Of a stretch of DNA of 64,000 nt, positions 43,975-53,168 are shown piece after piece. The stretch's first letter is position 1. Each line of letters opens with the position of its first letter. The DNA lies in contig JBMNLP010000001.1 of NCBI GenBank assembly GCA_050952845.1, positions 1,612,001 to 1,676,000 of the forward strand. The letters are read 5' to 3'. Under the pieces are notes generated by a model, which made no database searches, was not told where the DNA came from, and saw nothing but the letters and a program-made list of their open reading frames with translations. A program made the translations under genes and the position numbers. This DNA is from JAGVSV01 sp050952845 (GTDB lineage: Bacteria > Bacillota > Clostridia > Christensenellales > Aristaeellaceae).

Positions 43975-45354
43975 GTGCCGCACGCTATGATTCGGGACAA
44001 AGACTTCTACAGATCAATCTTTCGCCTCGCGTTGCCAACCGCATTCCAATCCCTCATCTCGCTGTTAGTCGTCATGGCCGACAACCTGATGGTCACCAGG
44101 ATCGATCCGGATGGCCTTTCCTTCGCGGCGGTTGCACAATCCAACAGCATCACCAACTTTGTCAACGCCGCTATGACAGGCCTGGCTGGCGGATCGGTGG
44201 TGCTGATCGCCCAGTATTGGGGCAAAAAGGATACCGATGCAATTCGCTCGGTGTGCTCGGTGGTGCTGAGCCTGTGCGTAGGGTTTGCCGTCGCTGTGGC
44301 AGGGTTGATCCGGCTGTTCCCCGGGTTGGCGCTGAGCATGGTGATCAGCGCCAAGGAAACCCAGGTGCTGGACCTGGGCATGCAGTACTTGCCCATCGTC
44401 TGCCTGGCATACATCCCGTTTGCCGTTTCAGCGTCCATGATCGGCATGCTCAAGGGTGTGGAGGTGGTGCGCATCACGCTGTACACCACCGTTGTATCGC
44501 TTGTTTCCAATATATTATTCAACTATATTCTGATATTCGGTAAATTAGGCTTTCCCGCTATGGGCGTGCGCGGTGCCGCCATCGCCACGGTGCTGGCGCG
44601 GCTGATAGAAGCCACGCTTGTCAGCTTTTATTTTTTCAAGGTGCAGCGATCCATTCCTATCAAAGCGCGGGACTTTCTCCAGCATAAGCGGTGGGTCTGG
44701 ACGGATTATGCACGCTTTGGCCTGCCCGTCGCGATTACCGATGCGCAATGGGCGCTGGTGGGCATGCTGAAAATGGTGATCATCGGCCAGATGGGCAAGC
44801 GGATGATCAACGCCGCAGCTGTCACCGACATGATGATGAACCTGGGCATGCTGTTCACATCGGCGCTGGCCGGCGGCGCCGCCGTCATGGTGGGCAAAGC
44901 TGTTGGGCAGAAGGACTATTCACTGGTACGCAGCTATTCGCGCACCATTCAAATCATGTTCTTCTTTTTCGGGCTGATCATGTCATCGCTGGTGTTCCTG
45001 CTGCGGGTACCTTACATCAGCCTGTATAATCTGGACGCCGATGTGGCGTCGCTGGCCGCCACCATGATCGGCATCAGCGCTGTGACGCTGATTGGCACCA
45101 CCTACCACGCTTCCTGTTTTGTCGGCATCAACCGGGGCGCCGGCGACAACCGGTTTGTGATGCTGGTGGACATGATCTGCGGCTGGCTGATTGTGCTGCC
45201 GGTATCAGCGCTCGCAGCCTTTGTGTTCCACTGGCCGCTGCACATCGTGTACTTCTGCACCCGCATCGACCAGACATTCAAATGGATCATTGCTTTTTTT
45301 CGCCTGCGCGGCAACAAATGGATCCATAACGTCACCCGGGAAGCCGGCGCGTGA
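43975..45354 (+). CDS. MATE-family multidrug efflux transporter
   Basis: 459 residues from GTG 43975, or 455 from ATG 43987. The GTG has GAGAG at better spacing. Twelve membrane helices in two repeats, with typical MATE blocks ALPTAFQSLISLLVVMADNLMV, FAAVAQSNSITNF and GFPAMGVRGAAIATVLARL in the first half and FGLPVAITDAQWALVG in the second. It would export cationic drugs or metabolites using Na+ or H+. It is transcribed divergently from the clp operon with the IS between them and convergently with recF. Confidence 0.93.
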   Translation: MPHAMIRDKDFYRSIFRLALPTAFQSLISLLVVMADNLMVTRIDPDGLSFAAVAQSNSITNFVNAAMTGLAGGSVVLIAQYWGKKDTDAIRSVCSVVLSLCVGFAVAVAGLIRLFPGLALSMVISAKETQVLDLGMQYLPIVCLAYIPFAVSASMIGMLKGVEVVRITLYTTVVSLVSNILFNYILIFGKLGFPAMGVRGAAIATVLARLIEATLVSFYFFKVQRSIPIKARDFLQHKRWVWTDYARFGLPVAITDAQWALVGMLKMVIIGQMGKRMINAAAVTDMMMNLGMLFTSALAGGAAVMVGKAVGQKDYSLVRSYSRTIQIMFFFFGLIMSSLVFLLRVPYISLYNLDADVASLAATMIGISAVTLIGTTYHASCFVGINRGAGDNRFVMLVDMICGWLIVLPVSALAAFVFHWPLHIVYFCTRIDQTFKWIIAFFRLRGNKWIHNVTREAGA

Positions 45355-45438
45355 CAGAGGGCACCACGCCGCAGAGCGACGGCTTGATATGCCAGGAGGC
45401 GGACGGCATGCCGGTGCGCCACGATTGCGTAATTTGCT

Positions 45439-46536
45439 CTACATCGTGATCATACCGTCCTTCACCTTGAGGATACAGGAAGGATGCAAGCCGCCAACCT
45501 CACTTTCATCGGTGCTGGTCAGCAGCGTTTGAACGCCCCGAAGCCGCATCAACAATCGTGCACGCCGCTGCGCGTCCAGTTCGCTGAGCACATCATCTAA
45601 CAGCAGCAGCGGGGCGTCGTTATGGGCGGCTGTGAGGATATCGATCTCTGCCAGACGCATGGACAGCACAGCCGTCCTGATCTGCCCCTGCGAAGCAAAC
45701 GCCCGCATGTCACTGCCCGACATCGTGATATCCAGGTCGTCGCGGTGAGGGCCAACACTCGTTGCCTGGCGCCGGAGATCATCTTCCCGGGCGACACGCA
45801 ACGCGTCTATGATGCTCTCCGCGGTATCCGGAGCGCCGGGCAGCGCGCTGCGGTAAGCAACCTGTAGCGTTTCCTTCTCCCGATCCGATATCCAGGCATA
45901 ATGGCCCCCTGCCAGCGTGCCAAGCCGTTCAGCTGCCTGCCTGCGCGCGCGAATGACAGGCACTGCCGCGGCAGCCAACTGTTCGTCCCAAACACTTAGC
46001 TGGCTGTGATCACCTCCCGATTTGACCAACGTTTTAAGCAGCGCGTTGCGCTGCTTCAACACGGTATTGTAGCGTTGCAGGCTGTAAAAATAGGCGCTCT
46101 GGCACTGAGACAGCAACATATCAATAAAGCGTCTGCGGTAAGCCGGCGGCCCCTTAACAATGTCCAGGTCCTCCGGCGAAAACATCACGCAAACCATGTG
46201 CCCCATCAGTTCGCCAATGCGCGGCGCTGTTTTTCCATTGACATAGATCAGCTTTTTGTTCTTTTGCTGGGTATATAGCCGCACACCAACCTCGGCGCTG
46301 CCCGTTTTCTTTTCCACACGGGCATGCACCGCACAGGTGTCGCAGCCGGTGCGGATCATGTCTCTGTCTGCGTTGGTACGGTGGCTACGCCCCAGGCAAC
46401 ACAGGTGAACAGCCTCCAGCAGGTTGGTTTTGCCAGCGCCGTTTTCGCCGACAAACACCGTGATGCCCTCCGGTGGTGTCAGCGACAGCTGTTTGTAACT
46501 CCTGAAATCGTGGAGCCGCAGCTGAATCAGCCGCAT
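45439..46536 (-). CDS. recF: DNA replication/repair protein RecF
   Basis: 365 residues. SMC-like ABC ATPase: Walker A VFVGENGAGKTNLLEA, the VMFSPEDLDIVKGPP block, signature ASQGQIRTAVLSMRLAE and Walker B PLLLLDDVLSELD. It loads RecA at gaps with RecO and RecR. recF normally sits next to dnaN in dnaA-dnaN-recF-gyrB. Here it follows rlmH (TAATG junction) and no dnaN or gyrB is adjacent, but a DnaA-box cluster lies 1.2 kb upstream. Confidence 0.96.
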   Translation of the reverse strand: MRLIQLRLHDFRSYKQLSLTPPEGITVFVGENGAGKTNLLEAVHLCCLGRSHRTNADRDMIRTGCDTCAVHARVEKKTGSAEVGVRLYTQQKNKKLIYVNGKTAPRIGELMGHMVCVMFSPEDLDIVKGPPAYRRRFIDMLLSQCQSAYFYSLQRYNTVLKQRNALLKTLVKSGGDHSQLSVWDEQLAAAAVPVIRARRQAAERLGTLAGGHYAWISDREKETLQVAYRSALPGAPDTAESIIDALRVAREDDLRRQATSVGPHRDDLDITMSGSDMRAFASQGQIRTAVLSMRLAEIDILTAAHNDAPLLLLDDVLSELDAQRRARLLMRLRGVQTLLTSTDESEVGGLHPSCILKVKDGMITM

Positions 46537-47012
46537 TACTTATGATACCTCTCGTTAGCGATGATCTTGTACGCCCGGTACAGCTGTTCCAGCAGCACCA
46601 CGCGGGCAAGCTGGTGGGGAAAAGTCAGGCTGGACAGCGAAAGCGTTTCATTGGCGCGCTGGTATACAGCCTGCCCAAGCCCCAGCGACCCGCCGATGAC
46701 AAACACCATGTGCTGCGACCGGTCGCGCAGCGCCCTGATTTTTTCACTGAAAGCCAGGCTGTCACATTGCTGGGCTTCAATGCACATCGCAACGACATAA
46801 TCATCCGGCCTGATCCGGGCCAGAATGCTTTCTCCTTCACGGTTCCTGACGATATCAAGCTGAGCCGCACTTGCCCCGGCAGGCTCCTGTACATCGGGGA
46901 CCTCCACCAGCGTCAGCTTATCGAAACGGGTAATCCGTCTGGCATATTCCCGCACAGCGGGCAGAAAAAGGGCACGGTCAGGCTTGCCTACCGATATAAT
47001 GGTTACCGGCAT
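46536..47012 (-). CDS. rlmH: 23S rRNA (pseudouridine1915-N3)-methyltransferase RlmH
   Basis: 158 residues, normal length. SPOUT-fold knot motifs VFVIGGSLGLGQAVYQ and the C-terminal LTFPHQLARVVLLEQLYRAYKIIANERYHK end, which is near-invariant in RlmH, are present (shown here as two adjoining blocks, LTFPHQLARVVLLEQ and LYRAYKIIANERYHK). It methylates the helix 69 pseudouridine of 23S rRNA in assembled ribosomes. It overlaps the end of the upstream HAD gene by 10 bases and is coupled to recF. Confidence 0.96.
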   Translation of the reverse strand: MPVTIISVGKPDRALFLPAVREYARRITRFDKLTLVEVPDVQEPAGASAAQLDIVRNREGESILARIRPDDYVVAMCIEAQQCDSLAFSEKIRALRDRSQHMVFVIGGSLGLGQAVYQRANETLSLSSLTFPHQLARVVLLEQLYRAYKIIANERYHK

Positions 47013-47656
47013 GCCGATGCTCCAACATGCGCCGGCAGCTGCGACAAGTCTTCCAATACCAAGTCACAATAAGGGCGCAGCGCATCGGAGAAAGGCACCA
47101 GGTCCGGTATCATGCAGGTTATCATGCCAGCAGCCCTCGCTGACCGCAACCCATTGGGCGAATCCTCCACCGCCAGGCAATTAGCAGGCATAACGCCCAG
47201 CTTGCGCGCGGTATTTAAAAACATATCGGGCGCCGGCTTGGACGGCACCGAGGGATCGCCTGCTGTGATCACGCTGAACATCCCCTGCATGCCAGCATAC
47301 TCCAGGTACAGTGCAATCATATCAAGCTCGTTGGAGGAGCAGATAGCCCTGGGCACGTTCATATCTGCCAGTTGCCTGACCGTCTCCATCGCATGGGGTT
47401 TTAATGGTGTGCCAAAGCGAACGACATGCTGCTTCAGATACGCCATATAGTCTGCCCAGAACTTTGCTGTGTCAAGCGCTGGATGAACCGCCAGGTATAC
47501 GTCGTCAGTCCCCTCGGTTGTCAGCCCCAGGGTATTCATGATCAATGCCTTATCCAACAGGATCTCCTGCTGCGCGGCAGCCTGCTGGCTGGCGACAACG
47601 CCCAGCGATTCCGTATCAAACAGCACCCCATCCATATCAAAAATGATCGCCTTCAC
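47003..47656 (-). CDS. HAD-family phosphatase, beta-phosphoglucomutase-like
   Basis: 217 residues from a GTG start with AGGCGG 8 bases upstream. Motif I is IIFDMDGVLFDTES, motif II ICSSNE, and motifs III/IV are KPAPDMFLNTARKLG and AVEDSPNGLRSARAAGM. The helical cap is of the beta-phosphoglucomutase type. It hydrolyses or isomerises a sugar phosphate in the cytoplasm, and the substrate cannot be set from sequence. First gene of HAD-rlmH-recF. Confidence 0.9.
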   Translation of the reverse strand: MKAIIFDMDGVLFDTESLGVVASQQAAAQQEILLDKALIMNTLGLTTEGTDDVYLAVHPALDTAKFWADYMAYLKQHVVRFGTPLKPHAMETVRQLADMNVPRAICSSNELDMIALYLEYAGMQGMFSVITAGDPSVPSKPAPDMFLNTARKLGVMPANCLAVEDSPNGLRSARAAGMITCMIPDLVPFSDALRPYCDLVLEDLSQLPAHVGASACR

Positions 47657-47689
47657 GCTTCAAGCCGCCTTTCTCCTCATCATGCAGCA

Positions 47690-47718
47690 AGTATACAGGA
47701 GCATTCGACGCTTGGCAA
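47690..47718 (-). promoter_or_regulatory. Promoter for HAD-rlmH-recF
   Basis: TTGCCA (47718-47713), 17 bases, TATACT (47695-47690). A perfect DnaA box at 47735 lies just upstream of the -35, so DnaA could influence this promoter. Confidence 0.8.
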
Positions 47719-47734
47719 GAAATGAGACAGGGGC

Positions 47735-48013
47735 TTATCCACACACTTATGCCATCAAAACAAATGACGCAATTGTATGTTTATGCATTTTCTGGTTTAT
47801 TTTTCGTCGTATACAGACATTTTTCGCCTTTCTCCTGCGCAGGCCGACGATTTATACAGCATCCCGCGTGTATGTTATTCATTGCGTGTAAAAACGTTAA
47901 CTATCCACATTGTCCACAGACTTGTCCACAGTTCTTCCCCTCTTTTACCCCCTAATCGCTTGACAATATCAAGCTTCTGTAAAATCTGTGTAAAAATTTC
48001 CAGATTATCCACA
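47735..48013. other. DnaA-box cluster, candidate replication origin
   Basis: Plus-strand DnaA boxes: TTATCCACA at 47735, CTATCCACA at 47901, TTGTCCACA at 47910 and again at 47922, and TTATCCACA at 48005. Weaker sites are TTATCCCCA near 48029 and a reverse TGTGTAAAA near 47988. The 508-bp gap 47657-48164 has no gene and is AT-rich between boxes. Density and orientation resemble an oriC or a DnaA-titration site. dnaA itself is not in the window. Confidence 0.7.
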
Positions 48014-48113
48014 GGCTGTTTTATGGCCTTATCCCCAAAAGTTGTCCTCACGAACACCTTTTCGCACGCGAGTACGTCGCTTTCATAATATCAAAATATG
48101 CAACCCAATATGC

Positions 48114-48140
48114 AACACCGCCGCTAAGAGCGGCGGTGTT
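48114..48140 (-). terminator. Terminator-like hairpin downstream of the ABC ATPase gene
   Basis: Perfect 12-bp stem (AACACCGCCGCT with AGCGGCGGTGTT) and 3-nt loop, 24 bases past the stop. No U-tract follows on either strand, so termination efficiency is uncertain. It may also insulate the DnaA-box region. Confidence 0.55.
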
Positions 48141-48164
48141 ATGAGAATTGACAAGCTATAAAGG

Positions 48165-49286
<1,122 letters not shown>

Positions 49287-49444
49287 AAAGCAGCCTCCTT
49301 ACAAATAGTTGCACCAAAGGGTCGTGGTGCTTTCGACTGCTCTTATTATATAAGCTGAAAGCCGGTTTGAATAGTGCCGAAATTCAACAAAGATTTTACC
49401 GTTTATTTGTGCAATTGTTTGGTGCGCCGGGGAATGAGCGATGA

Positions 49445-49915
49445 TTATTCGCGAAAAGAATCCCACAGCGCCTGCGCTTCCTCGCTGTTGAGCAGTCGCA
49501 GGATGACCCTGTTAGGCAAGCAGATGATCTCATTGCTCAGAATGCGCCGATCCCGGTTTTCTAGCGTGACGGTACCCTGTTCCACGCAGTTTTGATTGTG
49601 ACAGGTGGACATATGCATGGAGATAGCGCCCGGTGCGACCCGGACGATATTAAGCTTGCCATCGGGCTGCTGGATGCGGATATCACGCGCTTCCAACAGA
49701 GGGATCGGATCATACAGGATGTTGTCCACCTGTACAACAAGGTAAGTATCCGCAGGCGCCAGCGTGGCAGCGGGCGTTTGATCGCCCTCCTCCGGCAACT
49801 GTCCGCCTGATGTCCCGGTCCCTCCCCCGCCATCACCCAACAGCGCGGACAACCCAAACACCATGCCAGCCAGCACCAGCGCCCCCAACATCACCCAGAA
49901 ATCCCTGCGTTTCAC
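49445..49915 (-). CDS. Membrane-anchored NusG domain II protein
   Basis: 156 residues from GTG 49915, with GGAGGAG 7 bases upstream. Short basic N terminus, one membrane helix (FWVMLGALVLAGMVFGLSALL), a Gly/Thr/Pro linker and an extracytoplasmic NusG domain II (about residues 65-150) recognised by MHMSTCHNQNCVEQG and EIICLPNRVILRL. Proteins of this class are common and uncharacterised in Clostridia. The CHNQNC pair could form a disulfide. It is the last gene of the ZorAB-like operon, 33 bases after the preceding gene. Confidence 0.8.
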   Translation of the reverse strand: MKRRDFWVMLGALVLAGMVFGLSALLGDGGGGTGTSGGQLPEEGDQTPAATLAPADTYLVVQVDNILYDPIPLLEARDIRIQQPDGKLNIVRVAPGAISMHMSTCHNQNCVEQGTVTLENRDRRILSNEIICLPNRVILRLLNSEEAQALWDSFRE

Positions 49916-49948
49916 CCGTTCTCCTCCGCCTGCAGCCAATGCGTTTCA

Positions 49949-50452
49949 TTACCCATACGTTAGCTTTACCGTAAAGGGATGACCCCATATATAGTAGGTA
50001 ACGTACAGGGTGCGTACGGCATGGTTCCCCGCGCGGGTGAGCAGGATGCACTTCAGTTGCGTCGTGTCGCGCGCAGGCACCGTCACCGGCTTGTTGACGC
50101 TTTGCCCAAGCGATGCCGCTTCCGAGTAGCTGAGCACATCGCCGTCAGCAGGGGCAACCTGCAACTCCAGCATGTCGGCATCGATTAAGCCGTTATTATA
50201 GACATTGATAGTATATACATAGAAGCTGTAGTCCTCTGCACTGCCTGAAATTTCTTCGTCAAATACCGTGCCCTGCACAGCATGCTGTTCCAGCGCCGTG
50301 CGCCAGCGGGCAAATTCACCCGGCAACTCGGAAGCCGGCACCGCGTTGCAATGCTGCACCTGGACCGACAGCGTGGTGTTAACCGCTGCATACACCATCA
50401 CGCCGCCCAGCACCAATACCAGCACCATCAGGAAAATGGCTGCAATCTTCAG
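49949..50452 (-). CDS. Single-pass membrane protein of unknown function, CTG start
   Basis: 167 residues if initiated at CTG 50452, which overlaps the upstream TGA (CTGA) and has AGGGGGTGG 6 bases before it. An ATG at 50428 has no ribosome site and would cut the membrane helix. N-terminal anchor LKIAAIFLMVLVLVLGGVMV, then an extracellular, apparently all-beta domain (YSFYVYTINVYNNGLIDADML, QLKCILLTRAGNHAVRTLYV). No family is recognised. The position between the OmpA-like stator gene and the NusG-II gene suggests a role with the motor. Confidence 0.7.
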   Translation of the reverse strand: MKIAAIFLMVLVLVLGGVMVYAAVNTTLSVQVQHCNAVPASELPGEFARWRTALEQHAVQGTVFDEEISGSAEDYSFYVYTINVYNNGLIDADMLELQVAPADGDVLSYSEAASLGQSVNKPVTVPARDTTQLKCILLTRAGNHAVRTLYVTYYIWGHPFTVKLTYG

Positions 50453-51450
50453 GGTGCGCCACCCCCTGTCAATATCTCGTTCATACGCTGGATCATCTCG
50501 GTATCCTTCAGGCGGAACTTGATCTCCACGCGCCGGGAAGCATCCATGTCCTCAACGCCGTCGACATAAATGAGGTTGGAAAAGCTGCGGCCTTTAGCCG
50601 TGAGAATGCTCTTGAGCAGCTGCCGCTGCGCATGATCCAGATTGGGCAAGTCAAGGCAGAACTTGGCGACCGACAGGGCGCGGTTTTGCGACAGCTCCAA
50701 GTTGGGCACATACTCACCCCTGCTGTCGGTGTGGCCTTCTATGATGATTTCAGCAACAAAATCCCGGTATTCCGGCTGCATCAAAACACGCAGGTATACC
50801 GGCATCAGCCGCCTCAGCTGTGCTTTGCCGGACTCCGATATATCTGCCTTGGCTAAATCAAACATCAGCTGGCTATCCAGGATGATGTCGCCGGTGGTTT
50901 TGTCTACCTTGGCGCCAACTTCCGCCGCCGACAGCGCGCGCGACAAGTCGCGAATGATGGCTGTGCGAACACCCAGCAAATCGTCTATCTGTTTTTGCTG
51001 GCTGGACAGCGCCTCCTGCATGGCGCCCAGCCTGATCTCCTGGCTGGCCAGCGCTGTCGCCTGCTCGCTGAGCTGCAGCTGTAACAGCGCCTGCTCTTCC
51101 TCCTTGGTGAGCAAGGCAGACTGCGCCGCCTTCAGGTCGCTCTGCTGCTGGTCCAGCTGGATCTGGATAGCAGCCAGCTCCTCCTCCTTGCCCATCAGCG
51201 TAATCCGCGCGGTTTCCAGGTCGGCCTCGCGCTCCGCCAGCACCACCTGGGTTTGGTCCAGTTCGGCTTTCTGCGCCTCCAGCTCACGGGTTTTTACTTC
51301 CAGCAAGCTGTAATACTGGTAGATGCTGAACGTAACCGCCAGGATAAACACCAGCAGCAGGGAGGACAGCATGTCCGAGAAGGAGATCCAGTAAGACCCT
51401 ATGTCCGCCCTGGCAATCCGCCTGCGCTTCTTTCTCGCGCCGGTCAGCAT
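50449..51450 (-). CDS. ZorB/MotB-like stator protein with OmpA domain
   Basis: 333 residues. Basic cytoplasmic N terminus, then the single membrane helix SYWISFSDMLSSLLLVFILAV with the proton-carrying Asp at residue 26. A long Gln/Glu coiled coil (about 50-150) leads to a C-terminal OmpA/MotB peptidoglycan-binding domain (EIIIEGHTDSRGEY, LSQNRALSVAKF, DASRRVEIKF). The architecture matches MotB and the Zorya protein ZorB. The ATG follows the TAA of the upstream MotA-like gene without a gap. Confidence 0.88.
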   Translation of the reverse strand: MLTGARKKRRRIARADIGSYWISFSDMLSSLLLVFILAVTFSIYQYYSLLEVKTRELEAQKAELDQTQVVLAEREADLETARITLMGKEEELAAIQIQLDQQQSDLKAAQSALLTKEEEQALLQLQLSEQATALASQEIRLGAMQEALSSQQKQIDDLLGVRTAIIRDLSRALSAAEVGAKVDKTTGDIILDSQLMFDLAKADISESGKAQLRRLMPVYLRVLMQPEYRDFVAEIIIEGHTDSRGEYVPNLELSQNRALSVAKFCLDLPNLDHAQRQLLKSILTAKGRSFSNLIYVDGVEDMDASRRVEIKFRLKDTEMIQRMNEILTGGGAP

Positions 51451-53001
51451 TTACGCACCCTCCGCCAACTTCTCGACGGCAATGACCGCCCTGTTGAGCG
51501 CCACCGTCATATCAGCCATAGCCTGCTGCATCTTGGATATGGCAGTCAATTCGACAACCTGCCCGCCCTTTGTGCTGCCCTCAGGCTGCGCCATACTGGA
51601 AAGCTGCTTGAATAGCTTATCCATCATGTCGTGCATGTTTTCCTCAAACATGCCCATGGTGCGCGCCAAACCTGTGGAAATATTCTCCACAAAGCCTGTG
51701 TAGCTGTCTGCCAGCTTCTGGGAACTGGCTGTCATCTCGTTAGCCACCAAGTGCGTGCGATCCGCTGCAGCGTCGCTTTGCTTTTCAACAGCCTCCAGCA
51801 CGCGGCCACTCCAGGAGGCGTACTGCTGCATCTGCTGCTCAATATCAGCCTGGCCTGCCTGCAGCCGGGCGTACTGGTCGCTATGCTGTTGCAGTGCGGC
51901 GTGCATACTGACCAGCATGGTGGACATTTCCTCAACAAGCCCGGTGTTCCCGGTCTGTGCCTGCGCCAGGCTGTTCACATAGCTGTCAAAGCGCTCAATG
52001 ACCGCCTGGGTGACAGCATGGGTGCGCTGGATGCTTTCCATGATGGCATCCGCCGCCGTTATGGTGTGGTTGATGGTTTCAAAGCTGACGGCCTGGGCCT
52101 GGTTGATGCCAGACAGCGTTTTCGCCAGCTGGACAAACTGCCCGCCCATGGCGTTGTTCATCTGCGATATGAAATGCCCAACGATGCGGCTCAGCCCCTC
52201 CATCTGCCCCTGGGTTTCTGCTAAAATAAAACTGTTGATCGATTGACTGATGGGCGTAAACGCGCGGTCGATCGCCACCTCGATGCCGCTAGCGAGCCTA
52301 TTATTCAGGTCTGTCGCGGTGCGGCTCAGGAACGCCGCCTGGTCTTCCATATGGCAGATGCTGTGCACGTTTTCATCCATCGGCCGGTGCATGACCAGCT
52401 CGCGGAAAGTTTCGACAAAATCGTCCATAGCCCCCAGCGCGCTGCCCTGCGATATGCGCAGCAGGATGCTGAACACCAGCGAGCAGACAAGGCCCGCGAT
52501 CGACGTGCCGTAAGCAAATGATATGCCGCCAATCATCACGGAGATGCTCTCCATGGTGTTGGTTGCACTGGTAACGTCTAAGTTGCCGATGCCACGCATC
52601 AAGCCGATGAAAGTGCCTAAAATACCCAAGGAGGTTAAAAAGCCGGGCACCACCTCAGCCAGCTGAAGGCGCGCATAGTCGGTGAACACATCGTCGTCAT
52701 TGATATATTGCTCCACGTCGCAGCTCAGCCCGCGGGCATCAAGCTGCTCTGCATTCATCAGAAAGCACTTCCACTGCTGCTGCATGGGCTTGCCAAGAAA
52801 CTGCACATCCTGCCAGACGGGCCTTGTCCCCTCCTGCGCTGTCATGAGCTCCAGAGAGCGAACCGCCCTGCGAAACAACCGCGCGCCGTTACGAAGCGGT
52901 ACGATGCACTTGAATACGGCGATCAGCATGACGAGGGCGATAGCGCCGTATATGACAAAGTCGACAAGCTGCACGGGGATCCCTGCCAGAAACTCCTTCA
53001 T
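51451..53001 (-). CDS. ZorA/MotA-like proton channel with long helical tail
   Basis: 516 residues from ATG 53001 (AAGGCGGTGAG upstream). Membrane segments at about 14-34, 116-140 and 158-181. The channel-lining Thr/Ser sites are in LGILGTFIGL (Thr130) and FAYGTSIAGLV (Thr166, Ser167), as in MotA/TolQ/ExbB. After residue 185 come about 330 residues of predicted helix, a cytoplasmic tail like that of ZorA and unlike flagellar MotA. With the next gene it should form a peptidoglycan-anchored ion-driven motor. No flagellar genes are present. Confidence 0.87.
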   Translation of the reverse strand: MKEFLAGIPVQLVDFVIYGAIALVMLIAVFKCIVPLRNGARLFRRAVRSLELMTAQEGTRPVWQDVQFLGKPMQQQWKCFLMNAEQLDARGLSCDVEQYINDDDVFTDYARLQLAEVVPGFLTSLGILGTFIGLMRGIGNLDVTSATNTMESISVMIGGISFAYGTSIAGLVCSLVFSILLRISQGSALGAMDDFVETFRELVMHRPMDENVHSICHMEDQAAFLSRTATDLNNRLASGIEVAIDRAFTPISQSINSFILAETQGQMEGLSRIVGHFISQMNNAMGGQFVQLAKTLSGINQAQAVSFETINHTITAADAIMESIQRTHAVTQAVIERFDSYVNSLAQAQTGNTGLVEEMSTMLVSMHAALQQHSDQYARLQAGQADIEQQMQQYASWSGRVLEAVEKQSDAAADRTHLVANEMTASSQKLADSYTGFVENISTGLARTMGMFEENMHDMMDKLFKQLSSMAQPEGSTKGGQVVELTAISKMQQAMADMTVALNRAVIAVEKLAEGA

Positions 53002-53099
53002 ACGCTCACCGCCTTTTGATTGGTAAGCACTATTGTAACCATTTTTTATTATTAATGCAACATTTTTGTCAAAACTATGTCCCAAGTCCTCAAGCATCA

Positions 53100-53128
53100 T
53101 TGTATGATGGGCAGGCGCATGCTACAAT
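53100..53128 (+). promoter_or_regulatory. Possible promoter of the hydrolase-acyltransferase operon
   Basis: TTGTAT at 53100-53105, 17 bases, TACAAT at 53123-53128, with the start codon at 53169. It is divergent from the ZorA-like gene, whose own promoter is probably TACAAT near 53031-53036. Confidence 0.5.
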
Positions 53129-53168
53129 CTACCTGTTTCTTTCACCCCGTACCCGGAAAGGAGTGCTC

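Noticed and set aside
48114..48140. Fully canonical intrinsic terminator
   Set aside because: The 12-bp stem is perfect but no U-tract follows on either strand, so it is listed only as terminator-like.
47657..48164. Firm assignment as the chromosome origin
   Set aside because: dnaA and dnaN are not adjacent, and gene orientation to the right does not switch cleanly. Skew analysis of the whole chromosome is needed before calling it oriC.
49445..53001. A complete Zorya defence system
   Set aside because: Only the motor pair is recognisable. No ZorC, ZorD or ZorE helicase/nuclease gene lies on either side, so the operon is described as ZorAB-like only.
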